This document shows positions 42,294-53,380 of a stretch of 64,000 nt of DNA, piece by piece. Position numbers and translations under genes: made by a program. Below the pieces are notes generated by a model. It saw only the letters and a list, made by a program, of their open reading frames with translations, was not told where the DNA came from and did not search any database. The first letter of the stretch is position 1; every line of letters starts with the position of its first letter. The stretch is from Symbiodinium sp. CCMP2592 (lineage: Eukaryota; Sar; Dinophyceae; Suessiales; Symbiodiniaceae), in assembly GCA_905221615.1 (NCBI GenBank), contig CAJNDT010005780.1:410501-474500 (forward strand), read 5' to 3'.

Positions 42294-42404
42294 GCCCTAA
42301 GGCTCCATGTACCCGTATAGTATATACTTAGGCCTTAAAGTACCTATATAGGGACTACTTTGGGGCTTAAGTATCTAGTATAAAGGTACATGGAGCCTTT
42401 GGGC
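42294..42404. mobile_element. MITE-like palindrome, family IR-E copy 3
   Basis: The arms are GCCCTAAGGCTCCATGTACC and GGTACATGGAGCCTTTGGGC. It is almost identical to 50961-51071. Confidence 0.85.
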
Positions 42405-42409
42405 AGGGT

Positions 42410-42623
42410 CGGAGAAAAGAACCCGGCATTGTTCCAGCATCTTTCCGACGCCTCCTCCACTGGGAGAATCATGCGCACCTCGCCTCGTGTCAGGGAGGCT
42501 AGAGGTTCTGTTGAAGAGTGTGTCATGCAGTTCAGCAGATCGCATGCAGAGAGGTTCGAGAACGTGGAGGACCAAATTAAAAGAACAATGAAAGTCACAG
42601 CATCGCAGTGCCGAGTCGATTAA
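42410..42623 (+). CDS. Possible exon, unrecognised
   Basis: The plus strand is open for about 65 codons to a stop at 42621-42623. The sequence is charged and possibly helical, including ERFENVEDQIKRTMKVTASQ. The opposite strand is also open, so this may be chance. There is no recognised domain. Confidence 0.25.
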
Positions 42624-42875
42624 GTCTACTCTATGAACCCCAACCCTACACTAGCAACCTCGAACTTGCGAGCAACACCAAGCGCGACAGCTTACAACTG
42701 AACAAGTTTCTTAAACATTCCTGCTGTTTGGATCTTTTTGCACAACACGTACCTTTTTGACGGGAATGGACGTGAAACGTATTAGTAGGCATCCTCTTGT
42801 TGCGAATAGACCTTCCTTCAGTCAGAGCCCTTGGGAAGGCGTGCAGGAGTTCGGGCCATTGCTGACCTCTTGGGG

Positions 42876-43089
42876 ACCCTAAGTGTCCATGTACGCATAT
42901 AGTATATACATTGGCCTAAATGTAGTCCCTATATAGGTACTTTGGGGCTCATGTGGGTGGTTGTCAAAATTATGGTCCTTTTTGGGGAACCCTAAATATT
43001 AGGTGCCGTGCTATATGAGGGACCCAAAAAGGTACCCTAATTTTGACAATCACCCATGTATCTCTATATGGGCACATGGACCCTTAGGA
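42876..43089. mobile_element. IR-E copy 4 containing a nested IR-A element
   Basis: The outer arms are ACCCTAAGTGTCCATGTACGC and GGGCACATGGACCCTTAGG. The IR-E is split at 42954/43056 by IR-A, so IR-E was present first. Confidence 0.85.
42955..43055. mobile_element. MITE-like palindrome, family IR-A copy 7 (nested)
   Basis: The arms are GGGTGGTTGTCAAAATTATGG and CCTAATTTTGACAATCACCC. A perfect ATGT duplication flanks it (42951-42954 and 43056-43059). Confidence 0.9.
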
Positions 43090-43146
43090 GGACATAAGCT
43101 TCCTCTTTGAACCAGGGCTCCTTTGAAGATGCCGGCGCTGCTGTAA

Positions 43147-43255
43147 CCCAAAGGGTCCAAAGCACCCAATAATTCGGTACTTAGGTTTCGGATAGTAGTT
43201 ATTTAGGTTACTATTTGGGAAAGTATATGATTAATAGGTACTTGGACACTTGGGG
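43147..43255. mobile_element. MITE-like palindrome, family IR-D copy 7
   Basis: The arms are CCCAAAGGGTCCAAAGCACCC and GGTACTTGGACACTTGGGG. Confidence 0.75.
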
Positions 43256-44273
43256 TAAGCTCAAAACGAGGGTGGTGGTGGGATCCAGTCGAAGGGACGT
43301 GCGTGAAGTAAGAGTTCATTGTAAGAAGCGCCCGGAAGGCCACAGCCCAAACCCGAAGCCCTATGAGCCCAACACCCGCGATCACACACCAGAACACGAA
43401 GCCTGGACCCGAAGCGTTCAAGCCGAAAACATGGACCCCAGTTGATGATGGATAGGCCCCGGTTGGCCACGGTCCCGGCATGTGCCGTACGCTTAAAACA
43501 CTGCGACAGAACCCACCATACTCCGAACCCTCAGGAGACACGCATAGGTTTAAACGTTTGCACGCCCGAATGGGCCTCTATGCACAAAGGTCACCGAAAA
43601 AGGGTGCTTAAACAACACATACATTCCCCAAGCCCAAATCACTCGAATGACAGAGCGAAACGACAAGTATGGTAGGTCATGGTAGCAACTGTAAGTTACT
43701 AGTAGCACTGTGGGGAGCATGTGATGACTCTTCACCTTGAAGTATCGAGCGAGTCTCCGAAATCCTTCAACCCTACAATACAAAATCCTGCCAGGCCTGT
43801 AGAACCTATAAGCACATACCTCTGCATATCGTCCGATCACAAAACAAAACCAAAAGCCCTAACCCCTCAACCCTAGCAAGTACCAAACCTGCAAAATCCT
43901 GCAGAAGATCAGCACAATGGCAATAATTGTGTCCACTGTACTAACCCCTCTACACTCCTTACAGCCCCAGAAACAGCCAAAACCCAAATCCTGAACCCTA
44001 ATCCATCAACCCTAGACACTAAACCGTAAAAGCTTAGACCCCAAACCCAAAAGCTCAAATCCTTAGAGCCTTAACCCTACCTTAACCCTGAATATCCTAC
44101 CTTTCTAGGGTTCCTTACTATGATTTCCTTATATAAGTCCTAATAAAAAGTAGGTCCTTCAGAGTTAAGGTAAGCCCTTTTCATGGCCTTCCTCCTCCTC
44201 GGAGCTGAGCCAGGCCTGCAGCGCCAGCGGCTCCTGGCGATTTCAGCTTAGCTGAGCTTTTTGAGCCATTAAA
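43256..44273. other. Unique to degenerate stretch, no gene recognised
   Basis: Open frames at 43203-43840 on both strands have no recognisable domain. CCCTAAA-like words occur at 43850-44090. Confidence 0.35.
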
Positions 44274-44382
44274 TCAAGGGTCCGAGTACCTAATAACCAT
44301 ACACCCTCCCAAATCCTAACCTACATAACTACTACCCTAAAACCGAGTACCTAATTCTTGGGTCCTTTGGTCCCTTAGGGTT
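44274..44382. mobile_element. MITE-like palindrome, family IR-D copy 8
   Basis: The arms are TCAAGGGTCCGAGTACCTAA and GGGTCCTTTGGTCCCTTAGGG. Confidence 0.75.
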
Positions 44383-44569
44383 ACAGAATTGAAGATTCTT
44401 AACCAATTTAGGGTTTAGGATATTCTAAACAGGAGCCTTTGACTTCTTGCAATGGGGCTTCAAGAAAGATTTATGGTTTAGGACATGTTAAAGGGGCCTT
44501 TACTGCAGTTAGGATTTTGGAAGCTTAGGCTTTAGGACTTTAGGATTCGAGTTTGGGCTTTGAGGCCCA

Positions 44570-44660
44570 AAGGGTCCAAGTATTGTTATGGTACATACTT
44601 AGACCCCCAAACTACCCTATAAGTATATATACGATAATGATACTTGGACCCTTTGGGAGG
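44570..44660. mobile_element. Palindromic element AGGCCCAAAGGGTCCAAGTA
   Basis: CCCAAAGGGTCCAAGTAT at 44573 pairs with ATACTTGGACCCTTTGGG at 44639-44656. The arms resemble IR-D/IR-K but the centre differs. Confidence 0.6.
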
Positions 44661-45478
44661 GTCTAGGATTGTATAAGGCCCCCAGTTTTCCGGGGTTTTG
44701 GGAGCTTTGGGTCTTAAGGCTCTACGCAGACGCTTACATGTAACACTGGCTTTTTTACGTTGATTTCTTGTTGTGGCATCTTACAATGAAACTCAGTTAC
44801 CCAAAGCAAGGTACCACGCTTCAGGTTCTGGGTGTACGAGGACGCATAATTTCAGGATTTTGGGCCGGAACATGTTGATATCTTAAGCTTCTGCGCTACT
44901 TTGAGCCTGCACGTAGGGGTTTCGGTACCCTGTCTGCTTATTTTGGCCCCTGAAGCACCCTAGCCTAGTCCCTCAACACCCGTTCATTTCGGGTCAAAAG
45001 TTTAGCATGTACGGGGAAATTTATGTGACGCCACACTTGAAGCCTACACTTCAAGACAAAGCTATAGCGAAAAATGAACACCCCAACTCTGAACTTCTAA
45101 ACTCTAAACCCCTACAACCCTAAACCTCAACTCCAAACCTCTAAATCCCTACCTCTAACCCCCTCAAACCCTAAACTATACTGAACTTCGTATAGAACCC
45201 TGGCAAGAATTATAATTAGTAATTTTAGCTGTTTCTTAGGGATTATAATAACAAAAAATTAGAAAATATTTCTCTAGCAAACCCAAGGCCCCTAAAAAAC
45301 CCAGAAACCCTAAACCCAAGGCCCCTTCTGTCGCAGGCCTCGCCGGAAAGCCGGCACTCGTAGCTGAAGTTCTGGTGATCGAAGACCAACCTCAATCTGC
45401 ATTAAAGAGGATTTCGAGTGTTAAGGGGTCCCTTAAAGGGGTCTAGAAGGGGTTGTAAAAGGAATTCTGCATCAAAGG
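44661..45478. other. Repeat-derived stretch, no gene
   Basis: CCCTAAA-like words occur at 45090-45180 and 45300-45330. Nothing coding is recognised. Confidence 0.45.
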
Positions 45479-45589
45479 CTAGGACGCCCAGAAACCTGGG
45501 AACAAGAAGGGCTCCCTTTTGGTATTGGGTACATTTATAAGGAACCTGGGACTACAAAACGGGAATAGGGCTACGACTGGGCATCCTAG
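45479..45589. mobile_element. MITE-like palindrome, family IR-G copy 5 (diverged)
   Basis: CTAGGACGCCCAGAAACCTGG pairs with TACGACTGGGCATCCTAG. It is flanked by AGAAGGGGTT-type direct repeats (45424-45460, 45588-45715). Confidence 0.75.
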
Positions 45590-47300
45590 AAGGGGATTTC
45601 AGGTGTTTTAAGGGCCCCTTAAAGGATCTTGAAGGGGTTTCAGGTATAAAGTGGATCTAGGGCGTTAGGGGTTGCCTAAAGGGGTTCCTTAAAAGGATCT
45701 AGAAGGGGTTTCGGGTTTCAAAGGGCATTTAGTGTGTCAAGGAGGGATCAGGGTTGACGGTTTAGGTGTTAGGGGTCATGAAAGGGGACTTGGGAGTTAG
45801 AAGTTCACAGGTTTAAGGTTTAGGGTGCCAAGGGGTTTAGGGTTTAGGGAACCTGCTTTCAAGGGGATTTTCAAGATTTCAGGCTTCTTAAGCTCGTGGG
45901 ACTCAGGGCCTTGGCAGTTTCGGGGTGTAGAGTGTTAGGGCTTCAAGGCTTCAGCGTGTAGAGCCTAGCAGTGATGCAAGCGTGAGGGCCTAGAGGTCAG
46001 GGATAGCGTTCATGGGGCTTGTGAAATCAGAACTCACCCTTCGACGACCCAGAACTCAACAACCCCTCCCCCCCAATGCATCCTCGAAAAACCTAAACCC
46101 TTACTTAGTAAACCCTAACACCCCCAAGCTTTGAACCGTAACCCTATCCCTCCAGGGGCCTCATAGTTAGGGCCCTAGACCCCTTAAAACCCCCATAATA
46201 AGGTCCCTGGAGGCATAGGGTAAAGCCCAAGCAGCAGCTCGTCCTCTTTGAGGCAGATGTGCTGCACGTCGGCATCCCCCTGGCGCGTGTGGTTTCAGGC
46301 ATTCTATACTCTCTAGACCAACAATCCGTTAAGAGCCTCCGTCGTAGTTCCTTGTTTGTGTAACCAAGTTTGTAGCTCGGATTAAGTTAACTCAACTACA
46401 ATCAATGCAGACTATAGGTCGAGACTCGGTCCAGTGGAGCCTGGTGAGGATTTCCTGCTTTGCCGGACGGTTGCTGGCCCTGTCGCAGTGGGACCCAGTG
46501 CGTGCGCTAATGACGGATCCTAGACCCCAAATGCTGGCTATTGGATCATGGACCTTAGGGGTAAGCTTCAGAAGCTTAATCTGGCTACACGACGAGCTAA
46601 TAAGACATAAACCCAACTTCAGGGCTAATAAGCCCAATCTGTAAATCCTGGATCCCCCAAAGCCACATACTTCAACCCACAGACCCAAAAAGCCTCACCA
46701 AAAAACCCTCTACATCTGAAGTCCGAAACCAGGCCGAAGTTAGGTTTTCGGGGCAATTAGAGGTTTCGGGGCAATTACGGGTTGAAGGGTTAGGGTTTAC
46801 GGGTTAGGGTTTATAGGGTTTACGGGTTTAGGGGTTAGAGGTTTATAATCGGGTTGTACGGGTTTAGGGTTTAGAGGTTTAGAGGATTTTAGGGCTTACT
46901 TTTAAGACTTTCCCGCACGAGGCCTGGGAGTTGCGCGAGAACAGCTGAAGATTGCACTCTCCTCGTACGAGATACCTGGGGCGGTCTCTCGGTTGACGCG
47001 TAGCCTCCCAAAGCGTATACATATGATATAGTAGGTAGCTATAGTTATAAAACATAACACAAACGGATTATGTTATACGCCGTTTGGGACCCTCGACATA
47101 AGATAGTAGCTAATCACAATAGAGCCCTTGCAGTACTAGTAGAGTGTTTCGATAACCCTTCAGGTACCATAAGTTATGACTCTTACTTCTTTCACGACGA
47201 ACCTTAAACCCTAAACCCTATGATGTGCTTGGATGCACGGGAGCCCTGCCATTCGCTCGCGCATCCCTAGAAGCTCAGAAATCGTAAGGTCTGGCCTGCC
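45590..47300. other. Degenerate repeat stretch, no firm gene
   Basis: Repeated GATCTAGAAGGGGTTTC-type words lie at 45590-45720 and TTTAGGG/TTTACGGG-type tracts at 46740-46900. A palindrome around ATTATGTTATAC lies at 47010-47100. An open minus frame at 46688-46392 has no recognised domain. Confidence 0.4.
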
Positions 47301-47301
47301 A

Positions 47302-47427
47302 GCCCAATGGCTCCATGTACCTTTATAGTATTTATGGTAGATGCTTAAGCTCCAAAGTAGTAAGTAGTCCCTATATAGGTACTTTAAGGCCTAAGTATAT
47401 ACCATATGGGTACATGGAGCCTTAGGG
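47302..47427. mobile_element. MITE-like palindrome, family IR-E copy 5
   Basis: The arms are CCCAATGGCTCCATGTACC and GGTACATGGAGCCTTAGGGC. A TAGTATTTATGGTAGATGC insertion makes it slightly longer. Confidence 0.8.
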
Positions 47428-47717
47428 CAGGTGCCGGTGTGTCATCCGCAGTTGCGGCGCATGGCTGACAGGGCGACGTGCAAGTGGTACCATCGTTGCC
47501 CAAACCGTCCTAGTCAGCAGAACGTAGGGTTTCTAAATTAGGAACTACTATTATGATTTAGGGAAGTATCCCCCGTAACAGTACATAGGACCCTTTGGGT
47601 TGGACTTGACGGGGACAACAACGCAGGGCCAGCCGCAGTCCCGTGAGGTCGCCTGCAATGCGCGTGTCGCTGCCCCCGCTAGGACGGGAAACGCGTGCCA
47701 CCACCCATTCAACCTTT
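47428..47717. other. Unique stretch with a possible exon
   Basis: Minus 47716-47600 is open (contains GWWHAFPVLAGAATRALQAT). No family recognised. Confidence 0.3.
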
Positions 47718-47813
47718 CTACCCATAGGCTGCATAACAGCTCCTTTTGGGGATTCGTACTTAGAACTCTGTAAGGTAATCTCAAAAAGGAACTACTATGG
47801 GCCTAATCGGTAG
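47718..47813. mobile_element. MITE-like palindrome, family IR-C copy 5
   Basis: The arms are CTACCCATAGGCTGCATAAC and ACTACTATGGGCCTAATCGGTAG. It is diverged at both ends. Confidence 0.75.
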
Positions 47814-48583
47814 TGTTGTTGTGGCACAGAGCTCATGCGGCTGCTCGCGGAGATCTTTGGTGCAACACCATCTATTCGTCGGCGGGTTTGGGGTTTTGAA
47901 CTTAGGGGCCTAAGGAGTTTAGGGTATAGGGTGGGGGAAGATCGTCGTGGAGGAATCTCGATCCTGTCCTGGGTATTGCATTGCGGACTTCCATGACTTC
48001 AGTATGGGGCGGGCCATAAAACGGAACCCTAAACGATCCTAAAACCTGAACCCAAACCTATAGAATCAGAAAATCCGGCAAACCGCGACGGTGTCAAGTG
48101 GACCCTCATAGCATGAGGAATAATAGCCTTGTGTGGTGTTCGGGCCATTATTTACCTTACTTTTGGGGGTTTAGGTAAACCCTATATAACACGTGATGCT
48201 CCACTACAATCCAACCTCCACAGCCTCTTTTGGCATCCGCAGGGGCTAAGACAGGTTAACTTTTCGAATTATGGTAGGAATATTTAAACCCGAAAAGGTT
48301 AGAGGTTACCTACTCGACTGCTGAGTATCTGATTCCGGGGTTCAGAAGCACTTCGGGTCACTTGTAGGGGAGATGAGGTCTGATATAGGAAGTGTAGGTT
48401 TTCTAGGATGATGTCAAGTATATAGGGGTTTGCGGTTTCGGGCTTTAGATTTAGGGCTTAGGGCTTCGAGGTTTTAGGGTTCATGGGCGTCCCCGCATGT
48501 AACCATCTGCTCAGCTGGCGGCAGTATGCACAATCGCCGAGACTTCGCAAACCTGCGCACAGAGGACCGGAACACTAAGCAAT
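47814..48583. other. Mixed stretch with an IR-P copy
   Basis: An IR-P element lies at about 48248-48330. On the minus strand it runs from TCGAGTAG|GTAACC to CTTAG|CCCC. No gene is recognised. Confidence 0.45.
48248..48330. mobile_element. MITE-like element, family IR-P copy 4
   Basis: GACAGGTTAACTTTTCGAATT pairs with CCCGAAAAGGTTAGAGGTTAC. Confidence 0.6.
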
Positions 48584-48710
48584 CCAGGGGTAAAAGGAGG
48601 GACTCTTAATAAGGACCCCTAGGTATATACCCTTAATATAGTAATATTCCCATTATATAGCCCATTACAGGGTAGGGGTCCCCATTAAGGGTCCCTCCTT
48701 TTCCCCTTTG
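48584..48710. mobile_element. MITE-like palindrome, family IR-I copy 3
   Basis: The arms are GGGGTAAAAGGAGGGACTCTT and AAGGGTCCCTCCTTTTCCCC, with CCCATTATATAGCCC at the centre. Confidence 0.85.
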
Positions 48711-49800
48711 AAGCAAGAAGCCTTTCGACCCTAAACCCTCAAATCTAAACCTAAGCAGAACAACGGCTTTTGAGTTTGGGGCTTGGTTCTGAGAGGCTGG
48801 GATCGAGAATGGTTTGGTGGGCGCAGATGCATATAGCATACATGTATATATATATATACATATAGATATATGTGTGTGCATATAAAGAACACACAAACAT
48901 ATCTTCAAACAGGAAACACATATTACACGCCACTCTCTCCCGAAAACCCAGAACCAAAACTGACCTAAACACTGCCTAGTAGCGATAGGCCTAGGAATTG
49001 GGATTTCGCTATAAGTCTTACTGTAAAGATAGCCCCAGCCCTAAAGACCCAAGACCCAAAGCCCACAGAAATCTTGTAGTGCGCTGCTGTATGAAGCCCT
49101 ATTCCGAGAAACTATAAGACCCTGAACCCTAAAACCCTAAATCCAAACCCAGAACCCTAAACCCTAAAGACAAACAAAGACCATTTGTTGGACATCTGCC
49201 GCCTCAAATGGTTCTGCAGAAGGCCCTGACGTAAGTCCGAAGGGCGGACTTTCCCAGAATCTAAGCCTCGGTTTAGGGTTTAGTATAGGGTTTGGGGGAT
49301 GCGCACTCGCAAAATTTGCCGCGCAGTATTAAGCAAATATTACGTTTTGGAAGAATACAATCAAGGCCCACCACCAGAAGACGCAGCCTCAAGTAGACAC
49401 GCAAGCCTAAACTTCAAATCCTAAACCTGGTTGGGTGGTGGTTTGAAGATTCCCCAGCCAGATGTTCATGAACCTCGCAGTTGATGTTCATGAACCCTGG
49501 GTGTGATGGAGCAGGCCCGAAAGGCCACCCCCGGCACCAGTAGGACTTTGAAGACTCCCCGTAAGAGCTTGATTAATCGCCAGTAAGGCTGAGATCCTTC
49601 CAGGGTGATTTTGATGAATGCCCAGTAAGACGTGATGAATCTCAGGGTGATGTTGATGAATCTCTGGAAAATCTTTTCTTGTTTCGTGGAAAAACTGTGA
49701 ATGCTCCTGAAGCTTAATGGATGAATACCCGACAACGTGTCGATGAAGATGAGCTGATCTTGATGAACCATGGGCTAATTTGATTAATTTCGAAGAACTA
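48711..49800. other. Unique stretch with a GATGTTGATGAA-type repeat
   Basis: 49440-49780 contains irregular repeats of TGATGAATC/GTTGATGAA words about every 40-50 bp. The minus frame here is open and His/Ile-rich, which looks repeat-derived. A TATA/ATGT microsatellite lies at 48840-48890. Confidence 0.45.
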
Positions 49801-49805
49801 CCAAC

Positions 49806-49840
49806 ATGTGTGTGTGTGTGTGCGTGTGTGTGTGTGTGTG
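49806..49840. repeat. (TG)n microsatellite
   Basis: About 17 TG units with one CG interruption. Confidence 0.95.
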
Positions 49841-49898
49841 ACAAGTCCCCCTCATATTTAGCTACCGAAGTCAGATCAAAACAACTACGTCTCTGTCG

Positions 49899-49901
<3 letters not shown>

Positions 49902-49991
<90 letters not shown>
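49902..49991. repeat. (CT)n microsatellite, about 45 units
   Basis: An uninterrupted homopurine/homopyrimidine dinucleotide run, the longest pure microsatellite in the window. Confidence 0.97.
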
Positions 49992-49995
<4 letters not shown>

Positions 49996-50069
49996 AATAC
50001 GTCTATAAGTATGTAACATGTATCTGTCTGATTGTTTATTTGATTCATACATGCATACGCACATACATT

Positions 50070-50173
50070 GGGTAGTTGTCAAAATAAATTATGGTCCCTA
50101 ATTGGGTACACTAAATATTAGGTGCCATGCTATAACAGGGACCCAAAAGGGACCACAATTTTGACAACCACCC
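50070..50173. mobile_element. MITE-like palindrome, family IR-A copy 8
   Basis: The arms are GGGTAGTTGTCAAAATAAATT and CACAATTTTGACAACCACCC. It sits inside a microsatellite-rich region, with TACAT-type repeats on both sides. Confidence 0.85.
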
Positions 50174-50600
50174 ATATGTACACAGAGTCACAAACCTACG
50201 TACATACGTACATACATACGTACATACATACATACACGCAGTACACAGACATACATACATACGTACATACATGCATACATCCGTTACTCAGACAAACACA
50301 CATGCATACAGACAGACACACGTACATACATACGTACATACATGCACACAGACAGACAGACAGACAAACGGACAGACAGAGAGACAGACAGACAGACAGA
50401 CGTACAAGCGTACATACGCACATACCTACATACATGCATGCATTACGTTACACAATACATTACATCATACCTCAATACAGTACAGTACAGTACAGTACAA
50501 TACAGCACAATATAAACACTACACTACATTACTTAATTTCCGTTACACTACATGAAATGACACATTATACTGCATTGCATTGCATTACATTGCATACATA
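50174..50600. repeat. ACAT/ACAG/ATTAC tetra- and pentanucleotide repeats
   Basis: TACATACG repeats (50195-50345) pass into CAGACAGA (50347-50400), then GTACA (50478-50500) and GCATT/ACATT (50565-50595). Long open frames here are artefacts. Confidence 0.9.
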
Positions 50601-50960
50601 AACATGTATCTATGTAAGGGACTTTCCAGCTCAAGGAATAGTAGTTTGCACTCTTCCTAAACCGTAAACATCCCTAAACCGCAAAAACACGAAATGATCG
50701 CTTACCAGGACCCAATATTATAAGTAATCCTTCAACAGGATTCTAGATTACCCTGAACCCCTAATAGACACCCAAACCCTAAACCCCTAAACCGAACATA
50801 TGCACCCCTAAACCCCCAACAGCCAAACCCCTGACCCCTAAGCGCTAAACCCTTCGCTTCTGCTTTCCATGGGCGCTTCGCTTCGAAACGGCCGGCCAGC
50901 GCGGCCCGCGCGAGAGGAAACTCCTGGTCCGCAACAGGCAAATTCCAGGCACCACCATAG

Positions 50961-51071
50961 GCCCTAAGGCTCCATGTACCCGTATAGTATATACTTAGGC
51001 CTTAAAGTACCTATATAGGGACTACTTTGGGGCTTATAAGTATCTACTATAAAGGTACATGGAGCCTTTCG
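50961..51071. mobile_element. MITE-like palindrome, family IR-E copy 6
   Basis: The arms are GCCCTAAGGCTCCATGTACC and GGTACATGGAGCCTTTCGG. Confidence 0.85.
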
Positions 51072-51207
51072 GAGGGGCTGCTATGGATGCTTTAAAGTGC
51101 GCGGTAAGAGTTAGTGCAGTTCGGGTTTCGGGGCCTAGGGTGCAGGGTTTTGTAGGGTTTGGGGTTCAGGGCTTGATAGGGTTGAGGGTTTAGGGCTTAG
51201 AGGGATT

Positions 51208-51310
51208 GGGGAGTTTCCGAAAATTAGGGTCCCTTATTTTGGGGTCCTTATAATTAGGATCCTACTATTCAGGGTTCTACACTAGGGTCCCCTATTTTCG
51301 GAAACTCCCA
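51208..51310. mobile_element. MITE-like palindrome, family IR-J
   Basis: TGGGGAGTTTCCGAAAATTAG pairs with TATTTTCGGAAACTCCCA. This is the best-preserved member. Confidence 0.85.
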
Positions 51311-51840
51311 TTAGGGTTCAGCGATTTTTCCGGGAATTGGGCTTAGGGTTGAGGGCAAAATCCGGCAATTGCTGTGGGATGAGGCTGCCTTGGGTCTTTA
51401 GAAGGCATTGTAAGGGTTCTCTCAGGGTTACTAGAGGCTGGTCATGTTGGGTTATGGGCGATTTACAGTTTTACATGGATTTGAAAAGGGTTCTTATGGA
51501 GTTCCGTAGCTTCGCATTGAATCTACAAGGTCTTCGAAACGTTGCCATAAAGGTTCTGCGAGGCTTGGTGTAGGGCTTCTTGGTTTTGGGCTTTGGGGCC
51601 CGCGTGTAGTGTTTACGACAACCTGGGGTTTAGGGCATCATCCTAAGCCTGGCACTATCTGCGCTCTTCATATGGGAACATGCTTGACAAACCTTGGATC
51701 TTTATTTGTCTTCTTTGCATGGATCCCAATATTATGGGGTTTTAGGACCAGGGTTTCTTATTTAATCAGGTTCCATTCCAGCACAGCATCTACACCATAA
51801 GGCCCCTGAGCAAAGCAAGGATCTAGGGTTTAGGCCCGAG

Positions 51841-52261
51841 ATGTGCCTATCGTTCCCCACGATGTTTCTGGGATCCATCTTCGATGGTCGCACCATCAAG
51901 ATGATCCACGTCTTGTTGAACTTTCCAGGTGGGTAGTTGTCAAAATTAAGGTCCCTTTTGGGGTACCCTAAATATTAGGTGACGTACTATATCAGGGACC
52001 CGGAAAGGGACCATAATTTTGACAACCACCCACTTCTTGTTGAACTTTCCAGGTTCTTGGGGCTGTCAGAAATGCAGTCATGGACGTGCTGGGCTGTTCC
52101 CGAGTTTTGGGCTACAGTATTGGAAGCATTTGCGCGCTGCGCCGTCAAGTCTGATATCAACCACACTGCGGTCAGCCACATACACGACCATGATGATATT
52201 TCAATCACCGTCAAGTCGTGACGCTGTGCTTCCCTACGAACCTCCGCTGGGCCCAGGTTAA
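51841..52261 (+). CDS. Coding island interrupted by an IR-A element that could be spliced out
   Basis: The first part (51841-51928) reads MCLSFPTMFLGSIFDGRTIK then MIHVLLNFP, reaching CCA-G. An IR-A element flanked by a 20-bp duplication follows. If 51929-52052 is removed as a GT-AG intron, the same frame continues for about 70 codons (contains LFPSFGLQYWKHLRAAPSSL) to a TAA at 52259-52261. The total would be about 100 codons. I do not recognise the product. Other frames downstream are also open (one contains SHIHDHDDISITVKS), so the true frame after the junction is not certain, nor is the start. Confidence 0.42.
51931..52034. mobile_element. IR-A copy 9 with perfect 20-bp flanking duplication
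   Basis: The arms are GGGTAGTTGTCAAAATTAAGG and CCATAATTTTGACAACCACCC. TCTTGTTGAACTTTCCAGGT occurs immediately on both sides (51911-51930 and 52035-52054). Each flank contains AG|GT. Confidence 0.9.
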
Positions 52262-53380
52262 TACAATAACGGTGCCCTCTTATTACATTGCTCACGGCTT
52301 AATCTGACCCTTAAAAGAACCCTAAATTGAACCCTTAGAGTCCATGGACCCTAAGGGAACCAACACTGCATGGCTCCAGCGAAGTGCGGGGGCGAAAGCC
52401 CAAATCCTGAGCAGCTGCGCGGTCGGAGAGGGTTTAGGGCTCAGGGATGAGAGTTAGGGCTTGGGGGTATAGGGTTTGGGGTGTCTAGGGCTCACGGTGT
52501 ACGATTTGGGGTTTGTAGAGTACATAGGGTTCGCGGTTTAAGGGTTTGGGATTTAGGGTTTAGGGGGTTAAGGTGGGTCTTTGGCTTGGGCCTTGAGGGT
52601 TGAGGGCTTGAGGTTTGTTTAAGGGTTTGGTTTAGGGGTTTCGGGGTTGAAGTTTTACCAACACCTCCCCAACCACCCGTTACTAGAGCGAAAGTACCCA
52701 CTGTTAACGATCACGAAACCTCTATGGAAGGATCCTTGTGGTGTGGGTAGGCTGGGATTGAGCAGTGCTTTTGGGAGCCGGCCTTCGACTTCTGACCCAC
52801 ATGCTTTGGCTTTTTCGTGCCTAGGCCTAGATGCTGGTTTTGAGAAGTCATCCACAAACGGGCCTGACACCACCACAACATTTTGGGTACCATGTGTGTT
52901 CTCTATAAATAATTTGTACATATATATATATATATAGTACATATTATGCACTATCTTATATATGTGTTTCTCTGTTCGTTTGTTTACATGTTGAAATTTA
53001 TGTGCTCATGTATTTGTTTGCTTGATATATAACGTTGTACATTGGCGCTGACTACAATCACAGAATCCCAACAGAGACCTTTTTAACAGCCTTATTTTAC
53101 CTCATTGTTGTCCCTATATAACTCTTACACTTTTGGTATCGTTTGCAGAACCCTTAAAAGCAACCCTGATGACTTTACCCAGAACCGACGAACCTCTTGG
53201 CATCCCAAATCCCGAGCTGTAGCCGTGACACAAGCTCCGGGACCGTGCAGATCGCCATGTGCAAATCAGCGACCTGTCAATCCAATTTTTGGGCCTTAAC
53301 AGTTAAAACAATCAGATTAGGGTCTTGGAACATATTGTAATTACTGTAGTCTTAAATCTGATTTCTAGGGAATAGTTTTG
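52262..53380. other. Mixed stretch, no firm gene
   Basis: TTTAGGG-like words lie at 52430-52640 and a TA microsatellite at 52918-52937. Overlapping open frames at 52650-52950 on both strands have no recognised domain. Confidence 0.35.

Noticed and set aside
49488..50048. 186-codon minus-strand frame with a long Arg-Glu repeat.
   Set aside because: The Arg-Glu run is the (CT)n microsatellite and the rest is other low-complexity repeat.
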